A stretch of 64,000 bases of DNA, taken from assembly GCA_023382975.1 (NCBI GenBank), contig JAHDXO010000022.1:1-64000 (forward strand), written 5' to 3'. Position 1 is the stretch's first letter. Each line of letters starts with the position of its first letter. Positions 45,053 through 53,479 of the stretch are shown piece after piece. The notes beneath the pieces were generated by a model, which made no database searches, was not told where the DNA came from, and saw only the letters and a list, made by a program, of their open reading frames with translations. This DNA comes from Pirellulaceae bacterium (GTDB lineage: Bacteria > Planctomycetota > Planctomycetia > Pirellulales > Pirellulaceae). The translations under genes and the position numbers were made by a program.

Positions 45053-45621
45053 AGAGAGTTTTCCTTCGAAGGGTTCCGATGCAAGAAAGGTTCCCGACAC
45101 CTTCTCGCAATGATTTGTTCCAAACACAATGGCAGACGGCCCGCGTCGAGGATCAACAGCAGATGTCCGTCCAGTTTGCCGACGCCGTGGATCAGCTCTT
45201 CGTGAGGCAACAGGCCCGCGTTCTGGCCATCGTTGTCGCTGCTCCCGCGATGCGATTCGATCTGGTCGGCGCTCAATTCCACCATGTCGCCGATGCGCTG
45301 GACCAGGACGGCCAAAGCGTCGCCCAGAGGTGGTTTGAAGACGATCAGGCGACTGTCCGCATCCAGTTCCGCGGGCGAGCGGTGCAGCAAACAATTGAGG
45401 TCGACGACCAGGACGATGTGGCCGCGCAGATTCACGTAGCCGCGCACCGGGCTCGGCGCATGCGGAATGGGCGTCAGCGACGGCACGGCGGTGACCTCTT
45501 TCACCAAGTCCGTCGCGATGCCGAACCAACCCTCGCGCAGCCGGAACGTGGTGTAACTCACCGCTTCGGTCTGCCCGAAGACGACTCCCGACCCTGCTGT
45601 CGAGCTCGTTGCGTGGCTCAT
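45049..45621 (-). CDS. cheW: CheW-domain coupling protein
   Basis: A 190-residue protein with one CheW domain (residues 18-165): TFRLREGWFGIATDLVKEVTAVPSLTPIPHAPSPVRGYVNLRGHIVLVVDLN is the clear signature. CheW links receptors to CheA in the array. The C-terminal 25 residues are an extra basic tail. The start at 45621 overlaps the cheA stop (ATGA), and its own stop overlaps the mcp start in the same way, so cheA, cheW and mcp are tightly coupled. Confidence 0.92.
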   Translation of the reverse strand: MSHATSSTAGSGVVFGQTEAVSYTTFRLREGWFGIATDLVKEVTAVPSLTPIPHAPSPVRGYVNLRGHIVLVVDLNCLLHRSPAELDADSRLIVFKPPLGDALAVLVQRIGDMVELSADQIESHRGSSDNDGQNAGLLPHEELIHGVGKLDGHLLLILDAGRLPLCLEQIIARRCREPFLHRNPSKENSL

Positions 45622-48600
45622 CGTGCGTGTGCCTTCCTCTGCTCGCCCAGCAGTTTCGCCACGGTGCGCAGAAACTGCTGGCGGTCCAGTTTGACTTCGT
45701 AGCCGTTGAATCCACAGGATCGAGCCCGAACGCGATCGGCATCGCTGTCGAGCGTCGTGAGCGCTAGTAGCGGCAGACCTGTCAGGTTCGAACGCTGGCG
45801 GATCGCCTTGGCCAGCGTCCAGCCGTCCATGCCCGGCATCTCGATGTCCGAGACGACCAGATCGAAAGCGTCGCTCTCCAACATGCGGATCGCCTGGGCG
45901 CCGTCCACCGCCGAGACCGCCTCGTACCCCGCCTCGTCCAAGTAGCCTCGCACCAACTCGCGAAAGAACTCGGTGTCGTCCACGACCAGGATCTTGCCTT
46001 GCCGAGATCGCGTTTCGTCGGTGGATGCGGCCGTTCCCGTTGGATCGCTTTGTTCCGCCAGTCGGCACAGATCCAACAGCAAGGTCATCCGGCCGCGGAG
46101 GACTGTCGAGCCGACGACGCCATCGGCTCGAAACGCATCGTGCGTGATTCCGCTGGGCAAGGTGTCCGCATCCAGGATCGACGTAGCCAAAAGGCCCAGG
46201 GGCCGCTTGATGTTTTTCGGCAGGAGAAGAAACAGAGGATGGGCCGGAGCGGCGGCCGAGACGGGTAGAACCTGGTCCAAACGCAACAGGGGCGTGGTGA
46301 CACCGTCGACGAGCAGGAATTCGCGCGAGCCGACTCGCTCGATGCGCTGCGGATCGACCATCACCAGACGCCGGATCATGGCCAGCGGCACCGCGAATTG
46401 CTCGTCCGGCCCGTACCGGAACAGCAGCACCGGAGCGGTTTCATCTCGCTGGGAACCGTCGCCCGGCTGTTCCCGCGGGACGTGTTCGCCGAAGCGGACG
46501 CCCGCATGCCGGCCGATGCCTTCCATGTTCAGGATCAATGCGACCTGTCCGTCGCCCAGAATGGTCGCTCCCGAGAAACAGGTCAGCGGCTTCAGCAAGC
46601 CGTGCATCGGTTTGACCACAATCTCTTCGTTCTTCAGGATCTGGTCGACGATCAAGCCAAATCGCCGCTCGCCAACTCGGACCACGGCGAAAAAGGTCGC
46701 CGTGTCCGGTCGCGGCGATCGCACGATGGCTTCGCGGGTCTCTGTGTCGAGCGGCGCGGGACGTTCGAGTACTTCGCTCAGTCGTACCAAAGGCAGCAAT
46801 CGGCCGCGCAACCGCACGACTTCCTGGTCCATGGTGTTCTCGATCCGGGGCTGCCCTGGCTCGGGATGCAGGCAAACCAGTTCTTCCAGATCCTTCTGCG
46901 GGATGGCATAGCATTGATCCTGGACGCGGACCATCAGACAGGGAATGATGGCCAGCGTCAGCGGCACTCGCAGCGTGAACGTGGTGCCTTGTCCGAGCGT
47001 CGAATCGATCTCGAGCGTTCCGCCCAAGCGGTCCAGGTTGGTCTTGACCACGTCCATGCCGACTCCGCGTCCCGAGAGATCCGTCACGGTGCTGGCGGTA
47101 GAAAACCCGGGCAGCGTGATCAATGCCAGAGTTTCCTTGTCGCTCAGGCGGGCCAAATCGGCCTCGGTCCGCAGGCCGCTGGCCAGGATCTTGCTCCGTA
47201 GCCGCTCGACATCGATCCCCTGCCCGTCGTCTCGGACCTCGATGTAGATCTGGCCGCCCTGCTGGCGCGCGCCGAGCGTGATGCGGCCCGCCGCCGGCTT
47301 GCCGGCCGACGCGCGCTGGTCGGGCGTTTCCAGGCCGTGGTCGCAGCAGTTGCGGATCAGGTGGGTCAGCGGGTCGGACAGCAGTTCCAGCACGCTCTTG
47401 TCCAACTCGACTTCCGTCCCGCTCACCTCCAGTTCGATCGACTTGCCCATCTGCCGCGCCATGTCGCGGACGGTCCGCGGGAATCGGGCGAACAGGTTGC
47501 CCACCGGCTGCATTCGGGTTTGAGTCACCGCGCCCTGCAATTGGCTGGTCAAGGCGTCCAGGCGTTGCAGGACCGGCCGGATGGCGGCTTCGCCCGATTC
47601 GATCGACCGCAGCGCCTGGTTCCGCACCAACACCAGTTCGCCCGCCAGCGTCATCAGTTGATCGACCAGCGGGACGGGAATCCGCACGCTTGCCGAACGA
47701 TCCGGTCCGCGCTGCGGCTCGTCCACGGACCTTGCAGGTTCTGCCAATGCAACCGGCGGTTCTGACAACCGCGGATGGCCGACATCGTCGACCGGGGGCG
47801 TGTCGTCGGCAGCGGGAGTCGGCTCGGCCAGGCATTGCTGGAGCCGCTGGACAATGTCACTGACATCGGCCTCGTTGCTTCGCTGAGCGTCATCCACCAA
47901 GGCCTGAATGCGGTCGCTTCCGGCCAACAGGGTATCGACCAAGGCGGCGTCGAACGCCATCCCGGACTGCGGCAGCGCTTCCAGCACGCTCTCCATGGCA
48001 TGGGCCAGTTGCTCGATCGTCCGGCAGCCGACGAAACCAGCGCCGCCTTTGATGGAATGCATGGCTCGCAACAACCGCTGCAGGCATGGAGCGTCCGCCT
48101 CGGCGGGCCGTTGTTCCAGCACCAGGAGATCCCGCACCACGTTGGCCAGATGTTCCTTGGCCTCGTTGACAAACTCGAGGACCGCCGCTTGGGATGCCGC
48201 CGTCGTCGTAGCTGCCGTTGCGGTCGTTGTCACCGTCGCCGCCACCGTCGCGACGCGAGGCGCCAGTTGACCGCTGCGCACCGCCGCGATCTCGGCGACC
48301 CAATGCTCAAGCTCCTCCGGCGGCACCGTACCACCGCGTCCCGAACCGGAGGGAGTCCCCAGACGCCCCAAGGCGTCGACGCCCCGCAACAGCACATCCA
48401 CCGCGTCGCAGGTCAGTGCAATCTGCCCGCGCTGGGCCGCGACGAAACAATCCTCCAAGTGATGGGAGACCTGGACCGCTGCTTCGAAACCGACAATCCT
48501 CGCGGCGCCTTTGATCGAGTGGGCCGCCCGCATCAAGGATTCGAGTTGCCGAAGGTCGTCCGGCGACTTCTCCAGCGCCAGCATCCCCGAACTCAAGGTC

Positions 48601-48671
48601 GCCAAGTGCGTCTCGAGTTCGGCGCGAAACAACTCCAGCAAAGCCGGATCGGGGGACGGTGGATCGGTCAT
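45618..48671 (-). CDS. cheA: Hybrid CheA histidine kinase with two Hpt domains, two CheW-like domains and REC
   Basis: A 1017-residue kinase. Two Hpt domains come first, with H51 (AAHSIKG) and H205 (AMHSIKGG), separated by a Thr/Ala-rich linker (140-165). A dimerisation region follows, then HATPase with N box HLIRNCCDHGLE, G1 DDGQGID and G2 GRGVGMDVV. A CheW-like domain follows, then a second CheW-like region (PVLLFRYGPDEQFAVPLAMIRR), and a C-terminal receiver (ILVVDDTEFFREL; VSDIEMPGMDGW). No CheY is encoded alone in the window, so the fused receiver or the REC-PP2C protein divergent to it may be the output. The gene leads the cheA-cheW-mcp unit. Confidence 0.95.
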   Translation of the reverse strand: MTDPPSPDPALLELFRAELETHLATLSSGMLALEKSPDDLRQLESLMRAAHSIKGAARIVGFEAAVQVSHHLEDCFVAAQRGQIALTCDAVDVLLRGVDALGRLGTPSGSGRGGTVPPEELEHWVAEIAAVRSGQLAPRVATVAATVTTTATAATTTAASQAAVLEFVNEAKEHLANVVRDLLVLEQRPAEADAPCLQRLLRAMHSIKGGAGFVGCRTIEQLAHAMESVLEALPQSGMAFDAALVDTLLAGSDRIQALVDDAQRSNEADVSDIVQRLQQCLAEPTPAADDTPPVDDVGHPRLSEPPVALAEPARSVDEPQRGPDRSASVRIPVPLVDQLMTLAGELVLVRNQALRSIESGEAAIRPVLQRLDALTSQLQGAVTQTRMQPVGNLFARFPRTVRDMARQMGKSIELEVSGTEVELDKSVLELLSDPLTHLIRNCCDHGLETPDQRASAGKPAAGRITLGARQQGGQIYIEVRDDGQGIDVERLRSKILASGLRTEADLARLSDKETLALITLPGFSTASTVTDLSGRGVGMDVVKTNLDRLGGTLEIDSTLGQGTTFTLRVPLTLAIIPCLMVRVQDQCYAIPQKDLEELVCLHPEPGQPRIENTMDQEVVRLRGRLLPLVRLSEVLERPAPLDTETREAIVRSPRPDTATFFAVVRVGERRFGLIVDQILKNEEIVVKPMHGLLKPLTCFSGATILGDGQVALILNMEGIGRHAGVRFGEHVPREQPGDGSQRDETAPVLLFRYGPDEQFAVPLAMIRRLVMVDPQRIERVGSREFLLVDGVTTPLLRLDQVLPVSAAAPAHPLFLLLPKNIKRPLGLLATSILDADTLPSGITHDAFRADGVVGSTVLRGRMTLLLDLCRLAEQSDPTGTAASTDETRSRQGKILVVDDTEFFRELVRGYLDEAGYEAVSAVDGAQAIRMLESDAFDLVVSDIEMPGMDGWTLAKAIRQRSNLTGLPLLALTTLDSDADRVRARSCGFNGYEVKLDRQQFLRTVAKLLGEQRKAHAR

Positions 48672-48878
48672 CTGCAGGGCACAGCCGGGGTGTTACGAGA
48701 TCGGCACTGTTGTATTATAGTTGCCGTTTGGCAACGGTTGTGCCGGTCGCGAAAACTCAGGGCCGGTTGTGCGGATTGTCCGAATGTTTCCGGTCGGTCG
48801 GCCCCTGGGGCGACGAAGCCGATTCCCATTTTCAGGCGCGAGCGTGAAGGCCCGCGAGTTCCAGTCGGGGATTTACCG

Positions 48879-50090
48879 ATGAGTTCCACGGATTTAGCCG
48901 CCGCTGCCACCTCGGTTTCGCCGCCGCAGCGACAAATCACGGTGCTGTTGGTGGACGACCAGCCGATCGTCGCGGAAGCCGTCCGGCGGATGTTGGCCCC
49001 GGAGAGCGACGTCGCGCTACACTACTGCCAGGATCCGACGCGGGCCATCGCCGAAGCCAACACGCTTCAGCCGACCGTGATCCTGCAAGATCTGGTGATG
49101 CCCGACCTGGACGGCCTGACGCTGGTCAAGTTCTTCCGGGCCAATCCGGCAACTCGCGAGGTTCCGTTGATCGTGCTGTCGACCAAAGAGGAGCCGACGA
49201 TCAAGGCCGAGGCGTTCGGCGTGGGCGCCAACGACTATCTGGTCAAGTTGCCGGATCGCCTGGAGTTGGTCGCTCGGGTCCGCTATCACTCGAAGGGCTA
49301 CATCGCCCAACTGGAGCGGAACGAGGCGTACCGGGCACTGGCCGAAAGCCGCCGTCTGCTGGCGGACGAGGTGGCCGAGGCGGCGAAGTACGTCCGCTCG
49401 CTACTGCCCGCCCCGCTGACCGATGGGCCCGTGCGAGTCGATTGGCGTTTCGTTCCCAGCACGCAACTGGGCGGCGATTCGTTCAGCTACCACTGGTTGG
49501 ACGACGACCATTTCGCCCTGTTCCTGCTGGACGTCAGCGGCCACGGCGTCGGATCGTCGTTGATGTCCGTCTCGGCGCTGAATATCCTCCGCTCGCAGGC
49601 GTTGCCGCACACCGACTTCCGCGATCCGGGACAAGTGCTGGCGGGACTGAACGCCGCGTTCGATATGGAGCATCACGACAATAAGTTCTTCACCATCTGG
49701 TACGGGGTGTACCGGCCCGTCACCCGCCAATTGACCTTTGCGGGCGGCGGCCATCCGCCGGGGCTGCTGCTGAGCCGTTCCGCGCAGCAGGGACTGTCGC
49801 TGACGCCGCTCGAATCGCAAGGCCCGATGATCGGCATGTTGCCAGACGAAGAGTTCCCGACGCAGACCGTCGAGTTGCCCCCGGCGGCCAAGCTGCTGAT
49901 CTTCAGCGACGGCGTGTTCGAGATCGATCGGGCCGACGGCACGATGTGGACGTTCGAGGACTTCCAGGAATACCTTGCGACCCTCCCGCCCGACGCTCCC
50001 CTGATGGACCGCCTGCTGCAGCACGCTCAGGCCCTCCACGGCTCCGATCAACTGACCGACGATTTCTCGATCGTGCAAGCAGAATTCTGA
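48879..50090 (+). CDS. Response regulator with PP2C-type (RsbU/SpoIIE) phosphatase output
   Basis: A 403-residue protein. A receiver domain (residues 20-140, phospho-acceptor D71 in LQDLVMPDLDGL, conserved T and K) is joined by a coiled-coil linker (AEAAKYVRSLLPAPL) to a PP2C/SpoIIE serine phosphatase domain (about 175-400) with FLLDVSGHGVGSSL, FAGGGHPPGLLL and IFSDGVFEI. Such regulators dephosphorylate anti-anti-sigma factors. The gene is divergent from cheA across 207 bp, so a chemosensory kinase may phosphorylate it. The start at 48879 fits a ggggat site; the long open frame upstream is a shadow of cheA. Confidence 0.92.
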   Translation: MSSTDLAAAATSVSPPQRQITVLLVDDQPIVAEAVRRMLAPESDVALHYCQDPTRAIAEANTLQPTVILQDLVMPDLDGLTLVKFFRANPATREVPLIVLSTKEEPTIKAEAFGVGANDYLVKLPDRLELVARVRYHSKGYIAQLERNEAYRALAESRRLLADEVAEAAKYVRSLLPAPLTDGPVRVDWRFVPSTQLGGDSFSYHWLDDDHFALFLLDVSGHGVGSSLMSVSALNILRSQALPHTDFRDPGQVLAGLNAAFDMEHHDNKFFTIWYGVYRPVTRQLTFAGGGHPPGLLLSRSAQQGLSLTPLESQGPMIGMLPDEEFPTQTVELPPAAKLLIFSDGVFEIDRADGTMWTFEDFQEYLATLPPDAPLMDRLLQHAQALHGSDQLTDDFSIVQAEF

Positions 50091-50182
50091 GCCAGTCGGG
50101 TTGCCCGAGATTTCCGGGATGTAGTGCAGAATCGCCGCCCCACCCGAGCAAGCGAGTTGGCTGGAGTGTACGCTTTAGCGTG

Positions 50183-51967
50183 TTATTCTTCGCGAACTAC
50201 GCTCGCTTGGCCCGCTGAAGTTTGGTTGGCGATCCGGCATTGCTCTAGTTCGACTTGAACCGCATCCCGTTCCCCGTGCCAAGCAGCGAAATCCGGAAAA
50301 CGTTCGACCAAGTCGGCAAAGATGCGCGCCGCCTCTTCATACAAGGGCAGGGCGAGTTCGGGATGTCCTGACTTGGTGTGTACACTCGCGACCCACCAGC
50401 ACGCCATCGCCAAGTCCCGTTGCCAGCCCGCGTTGCTCGCGTCCTGCTCGGCCAAGCGGCGTGTGATCGTCAGAGACTCCCCAAACGCAGCCTGAGCCTC
50501 TACCAACCTGCCTTGCGCCTGAACTACTCGTCCCAACCGTCTCAACGCCACGGCAAGGTCTTGTTGCCAGCTCGCATTGTTCGGATCCTGGTCGGCGAGC
50601 CAACGACTGATCGTCAAAGACGCCTCAAATGACGCCTCGGCCTCGCCCAATTCGCGTTGAGCTTCCAGCACGCTGCCCAACCGGTTATGTCCAACCGCCA
50701 AGTCCCGTTGCCAACCCAAGTTGCTTGGATCGCGACCAGTCAGATCAAGGCCAATTGACAGGGACTCCTGAAACGCCTGGTAGGCCTCGTTGAATCGCCG
50801 TTCCGTTTGCAGCATCGCTCCAAGTCGAATCAGACTAACGAATAGGTCGCGTCGCCAGACCGAGTTGTTTGGATCTCGCTCGGCGAGAGAGCGAGTCATC
50901 GCCAAATCCTGCTCGAACGCTTCCCACGCTTCGCTCGATTTGCCCAGCATTTGGAGAACATTACCCAACCTGGAATACGTCGTCGCCAAGTCCCGTTGCC
51001 AAACAACGCTGCTGGGATCCTGATCGACCAAGCGTTGGCTGAGAGCCAAGGATTGCTCAAAGGCCGCTTGAGCTTCGACCAATTGCCCACGCTTCTGGAG
51101 CACATCCGCTACTCGGCTATGCACCACGGCGAGTTCTCGCTGCCAACTTGTGTTGTGCGGCTCTTGAACGGCCAGTTGCTGGCTAATCGTCAGCGACCTG
51201 CCAAACGCCTCGTAGGCTTCGGGTAGTCGTCCCTGTGCGCCAGCGACATCACCGATCAAGCAATGGGCATCGGCCTGGGCACGCAAGTCGTCTGTTGCGA
51301 TCGCCCGATTCAGAATATCAATAGCGTCGTCGCCAAGTTGCGCTGCTTCGCCCCGGGCGACTCGGTTCCAAGCGATGCACAACGACGCCCATACGCCGGC
51401 ACGATCGCGCAGCAGATTGCCTGCCAATAACTCCCGCAGAGCCACAGCAAGCGCGTATCGGTCCTCGGGACGTGCGCTACCCGTCCATTCGCGTTCCAGC
51501 CGCTCGAGTTCGTCGGCAGCTTCGTCCGGGGCGCAGCACAGTCGGTGGTAGATCCACTCGATGCGGCCGGCGGGGCTGGGGTCCTTGGCGAAGTAGTTTG
51601 CGACGCGCTGGCTCCACGTGCGGAACGATTCCAGCCGCTCGGCCGCGAGCCAGCAGCGTAGCGCCAGCCGGCTGGCTTCGTGAACGTTCACCGCGTCGTC
51701 GCCGCGTGCCGGGAAAGGTTCGATGACGGTCAGCTTGCGCAGCCGCGTCAGTTGTGCCGCGGCGGACTCGGGGGAAATTTCCAGCAGTGCCGCGAGGATG
51801 CCGGCGTCGCACCAGTGCGGGATGGCCGCCGCTTGCAGGGCCGTCTTCAAGTCCGCTCGCTCGTTGTCCGCCAAAGTAGGAAAAGCAAGGTCCACCGTCG
51901 CCAGCGTCAACCGGGCCGGATCGCCCTGGGCGGCTTGGAGGACTCGCAGTTGTTCGGTGATGTCCAT
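50183..51967 (-). CDS. Winged-helix plus TPR partner of the TIR-STAND protein
   Basis: A 594-residue protein. Residues 1-135 look like the winged-helix/ARC region that normally follows a STAND NTPase (LTRLRKLTVIEPFPARGDDAVNVHEASRLALRCW). Residues 225-560 hold about six repeats of roughly 51 residues, each containing a TPR (DPSSVVWQRDLATTYSRLGNVLQ followed by KSSEAWEAFEQDLAMTR). This is a sensor-type repeat array. The ATG at 51967 lies 1 bp after the stop of the TIR/NTPase gene, so the two are coupled and together match one TIR-NTPase-WH-TPR protein. Confidence 0.8.
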   Translation of the reverse strand: MDITEQLRVLQAAQGDPARLTLATVDLAFPTLADNERADLKTALQAAAIPHWCDAGILAALLEISPESAAAQLTRLRKLTVIEPFPARGDDAVNVHEASRLALRCWLAAERLESFRTWSQRVANYFAKDPSPAGRIEWIYHRLCCAPDEAADELERLEREWTGSARPEDRYALAVALRELLAGNLLRDRAGVWASLCIAWNRVARGEAAQLGDDAIDILNRAIATDDLRAQADAHCLIGDVAGAQGRLPEAYEAFGRSLTISQQLAVQEPHNTSWQRELAVVHSRVADVLQKRGQLVEAQAAFEQSLALSQRLVDQDPSSVVWQRDLATTYSRLGNVLQMLGKSSEAWEAFEQDLAMTRSLAERDPNNSVWRRDLFVSLIRLGAMLQTERRFNEAYQAFQESLSIGLDLTGRDPSNLGWQRDLAVGHNRLGSVLEAQRELGEAEASFEASLTISRWLADQDPNNASWQQDLAVALRRLGRVVQAQGRLVEAQAAFGESLTITRRLAEQDASNAGWQRDLAMACWWVASVHTKSGHPELALPLYEEAARIFADLVERFPDFAAWHGERDAVQVELEQCRIANQTSAGQASVVREE

Positions 51968-51968
51968 A

Positions 51969-53129
51969 TCAGAACGCCGGACCAAGAAGTTGTGCGAGCA
52001 GACTGGCTCGGTTCGAAGCACGACGGCAGGCCTCCTCGACGAATGCCAGAGTCAGGTCGTCATGGTGCTGCCGGCCGTAGTCGAACCATTCTTCGGCCGG
52101 CGGCGGCACCAACTGGAGCGTGGGCTGCGCAACCGCGGACCAGACGGCGCCGGCCGTGTCCGGCAGTTTCTGCCCCGCGATCACCACGCGCAGCCACGCG
52201 GCGCGGATCAGCGACGGCAGCAGTTGCTTCTCGATCCAGTCCGCCGCGTCGCCCGCCATTTCGTAGGTGTCGAAGATCAGCAGCGTGGGACGGGCTCGTT
52301 GCTTCAGGCCGTCGAGGATCTGTCTCAGCCGGTCATCCAGCCGCGAGCCCGGCGATGGCGCGGGTACTCCCAGCTCTTGGACCAGGGCGTTGATCTCGCG
52401 GTCCATATCCGTCGTGCCCTTGAAGTCGAACCGCCCACAGGCCAAGTCCGGGATGGCCAACGCATTGGCGAGCATCTGCCGGGTGATGTGGCTCTTGCCG
52501 GTTTCACTGGCGCCGCGGATCGGCAAGTAACGCTGGTCCACGCCGGCGGTCAGCAATTGGGCAAACGCTTCGCGCGCCCCGCTGTGGTCTGCCATCGGCC
52601 AAGACAGCGTCGGGGGACTTGCGGGCCAGTGCGGGTCCGCGGATGTCCCAGCCTGAGCCGTCGTCAGGCCCGGTTCGATCAAGCCCAGCCGATCGCCAAT
52701 CAACTGAGCGACCTCGGCCGCGCTGCGCTCTCGCACGTCTGGGGCGATTGTCGTTTCCAAGATTCCTTCCACGTCGCCATCGCCGACGCGGAGCGGCAGA
52801 ACGGCGAGCCGTTCGCGTTGATCGCGAGAAGCCCGAGCCTTGAACATCCGCGCGCGGATCGCCTCGTATTCGGCCCGCGTCCACGGCCGGTCGTCGTAGT
52901 CCTTCGAGACGCACAGCACGGCCAGCGTGCTCTGAGTGCCGTAGATCTTCTGGAGTTTCAGGTCGGCACCTTCGCCAGCCAGATAGTGTTCGTACCACTC
53001 GTCGAAGAACACCGTGCCGTGGCCCAGTCGCTGCTCGACCGCCTCGGCGATGGCGCGCACCAGCTCGCGCTGCGGGCCAGCCAGCGAGAAGGCGACCAGG
53101 AATTTTTCGGGCCATGGACGTGTGGGCAT
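51969..53129 (-). CDS. TIR-domain STAND NTPase (NLR-like), N-terminal half
   Basis: A 386-residue protein. Residues 9-145 form a TIR-like domain: KFLVAFSLAG, VFFDEWYEHYL, then SKDYDDRPWTRAEYEAI, where E87 sits where TIR NADases have the catalytic glutamate (with Y78 and W83). Residues 185-386 are a P-loop NTPase with Walker A GASETGKS (206-213) and Walker B TLLIFDTYE (D287). No sensor repeats are on this chain. The next gene, 1 bp downstream, supplies the winged helix and TPRs. TIR-STAND-repeat proteins in bacteria often protect against phage by depleting NAD; that role here is inference. Confidence 0.8.
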   Translation of the reverse strand: MPTRPWPEKFLVAFSLAGPQRELVRAIAEAVEQRLGHGTVFFDEWYEHYLAGEGADLKLQKIYGTQSTLAVLCVSKDYDDRPWTRAEYEAIRARMFKARASRDQRERLAVLPLRVGDGDVEGILETTIAPDVRERSAAEVAQLIGDRLGLIEPGLTTAQAGTSADPHWPASPPTLSWPMADHSGAREAFAQLLTAGVDQRYLPIRGASETGKSHITRQMLANALAIPDLACGRFDFKGTTDMDREINALVQELGVPAPSPGSRLDDRLRQILDGLKQRARPTLLIFDTYEMAGDAADWIEKQLLPSLIRAAWLRVVIAGQKLPDTAGAVWSAVAQPTLQLVPPPAEEWFDYGRQHHDDLTLAFVEEACRRASNRASLLAQLLGPAF

Positions 53130-53479
53130 CGGGCTGAGATCTGTGAGATAGGTTCCAACCAGAATATCGATTTCGCAGAACCAGCATGGTAATCACCCAT
53201 CGGTGCGGAATGCAACCCCGGCGTCGTGCGTTGGAGTTCACGCTTCAGCGTGCCAGCGGGTGGGGGCTTGGGGGGGTTTTTCCTGGGGGGGGGGTGGGTT
53301 TTGGGTTAAACCCCCTCCCGGGTTGTTGGGGGTGGCCCCAAACCCCCCCCCGACCCCGTGTGTTGGACCCGCGCCGAGCTTGGGTTCCAGCGCGGTTTGC
53401 TGGCCGCGCCGGATTTGGTAGACTTCGCGAGATCGGCGAACGAGTGCTGTTTTCCGGAGGTTTTCCAGGGAGGATCAGC
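53130..53479. other. Intergenic region with long G and C runs
   Basis: It starts with a half-copy of the ttggagttcacg repeat near 53232. A stretch follows with G7 near 53273, G10 at 53285-53294 and C9 at 53343-53351. It lies between two divergent genes. The runs could form G-quadruplexes, or they may be assembly errors within a repeat. Confidence 0.5.

Noticed and set aside
47775..48878. Long N-terminal extension of the REC-PP2C protein
   Set aside because: The segment is antisense to cheA and has no domain; the true start is the ATG at 48879.
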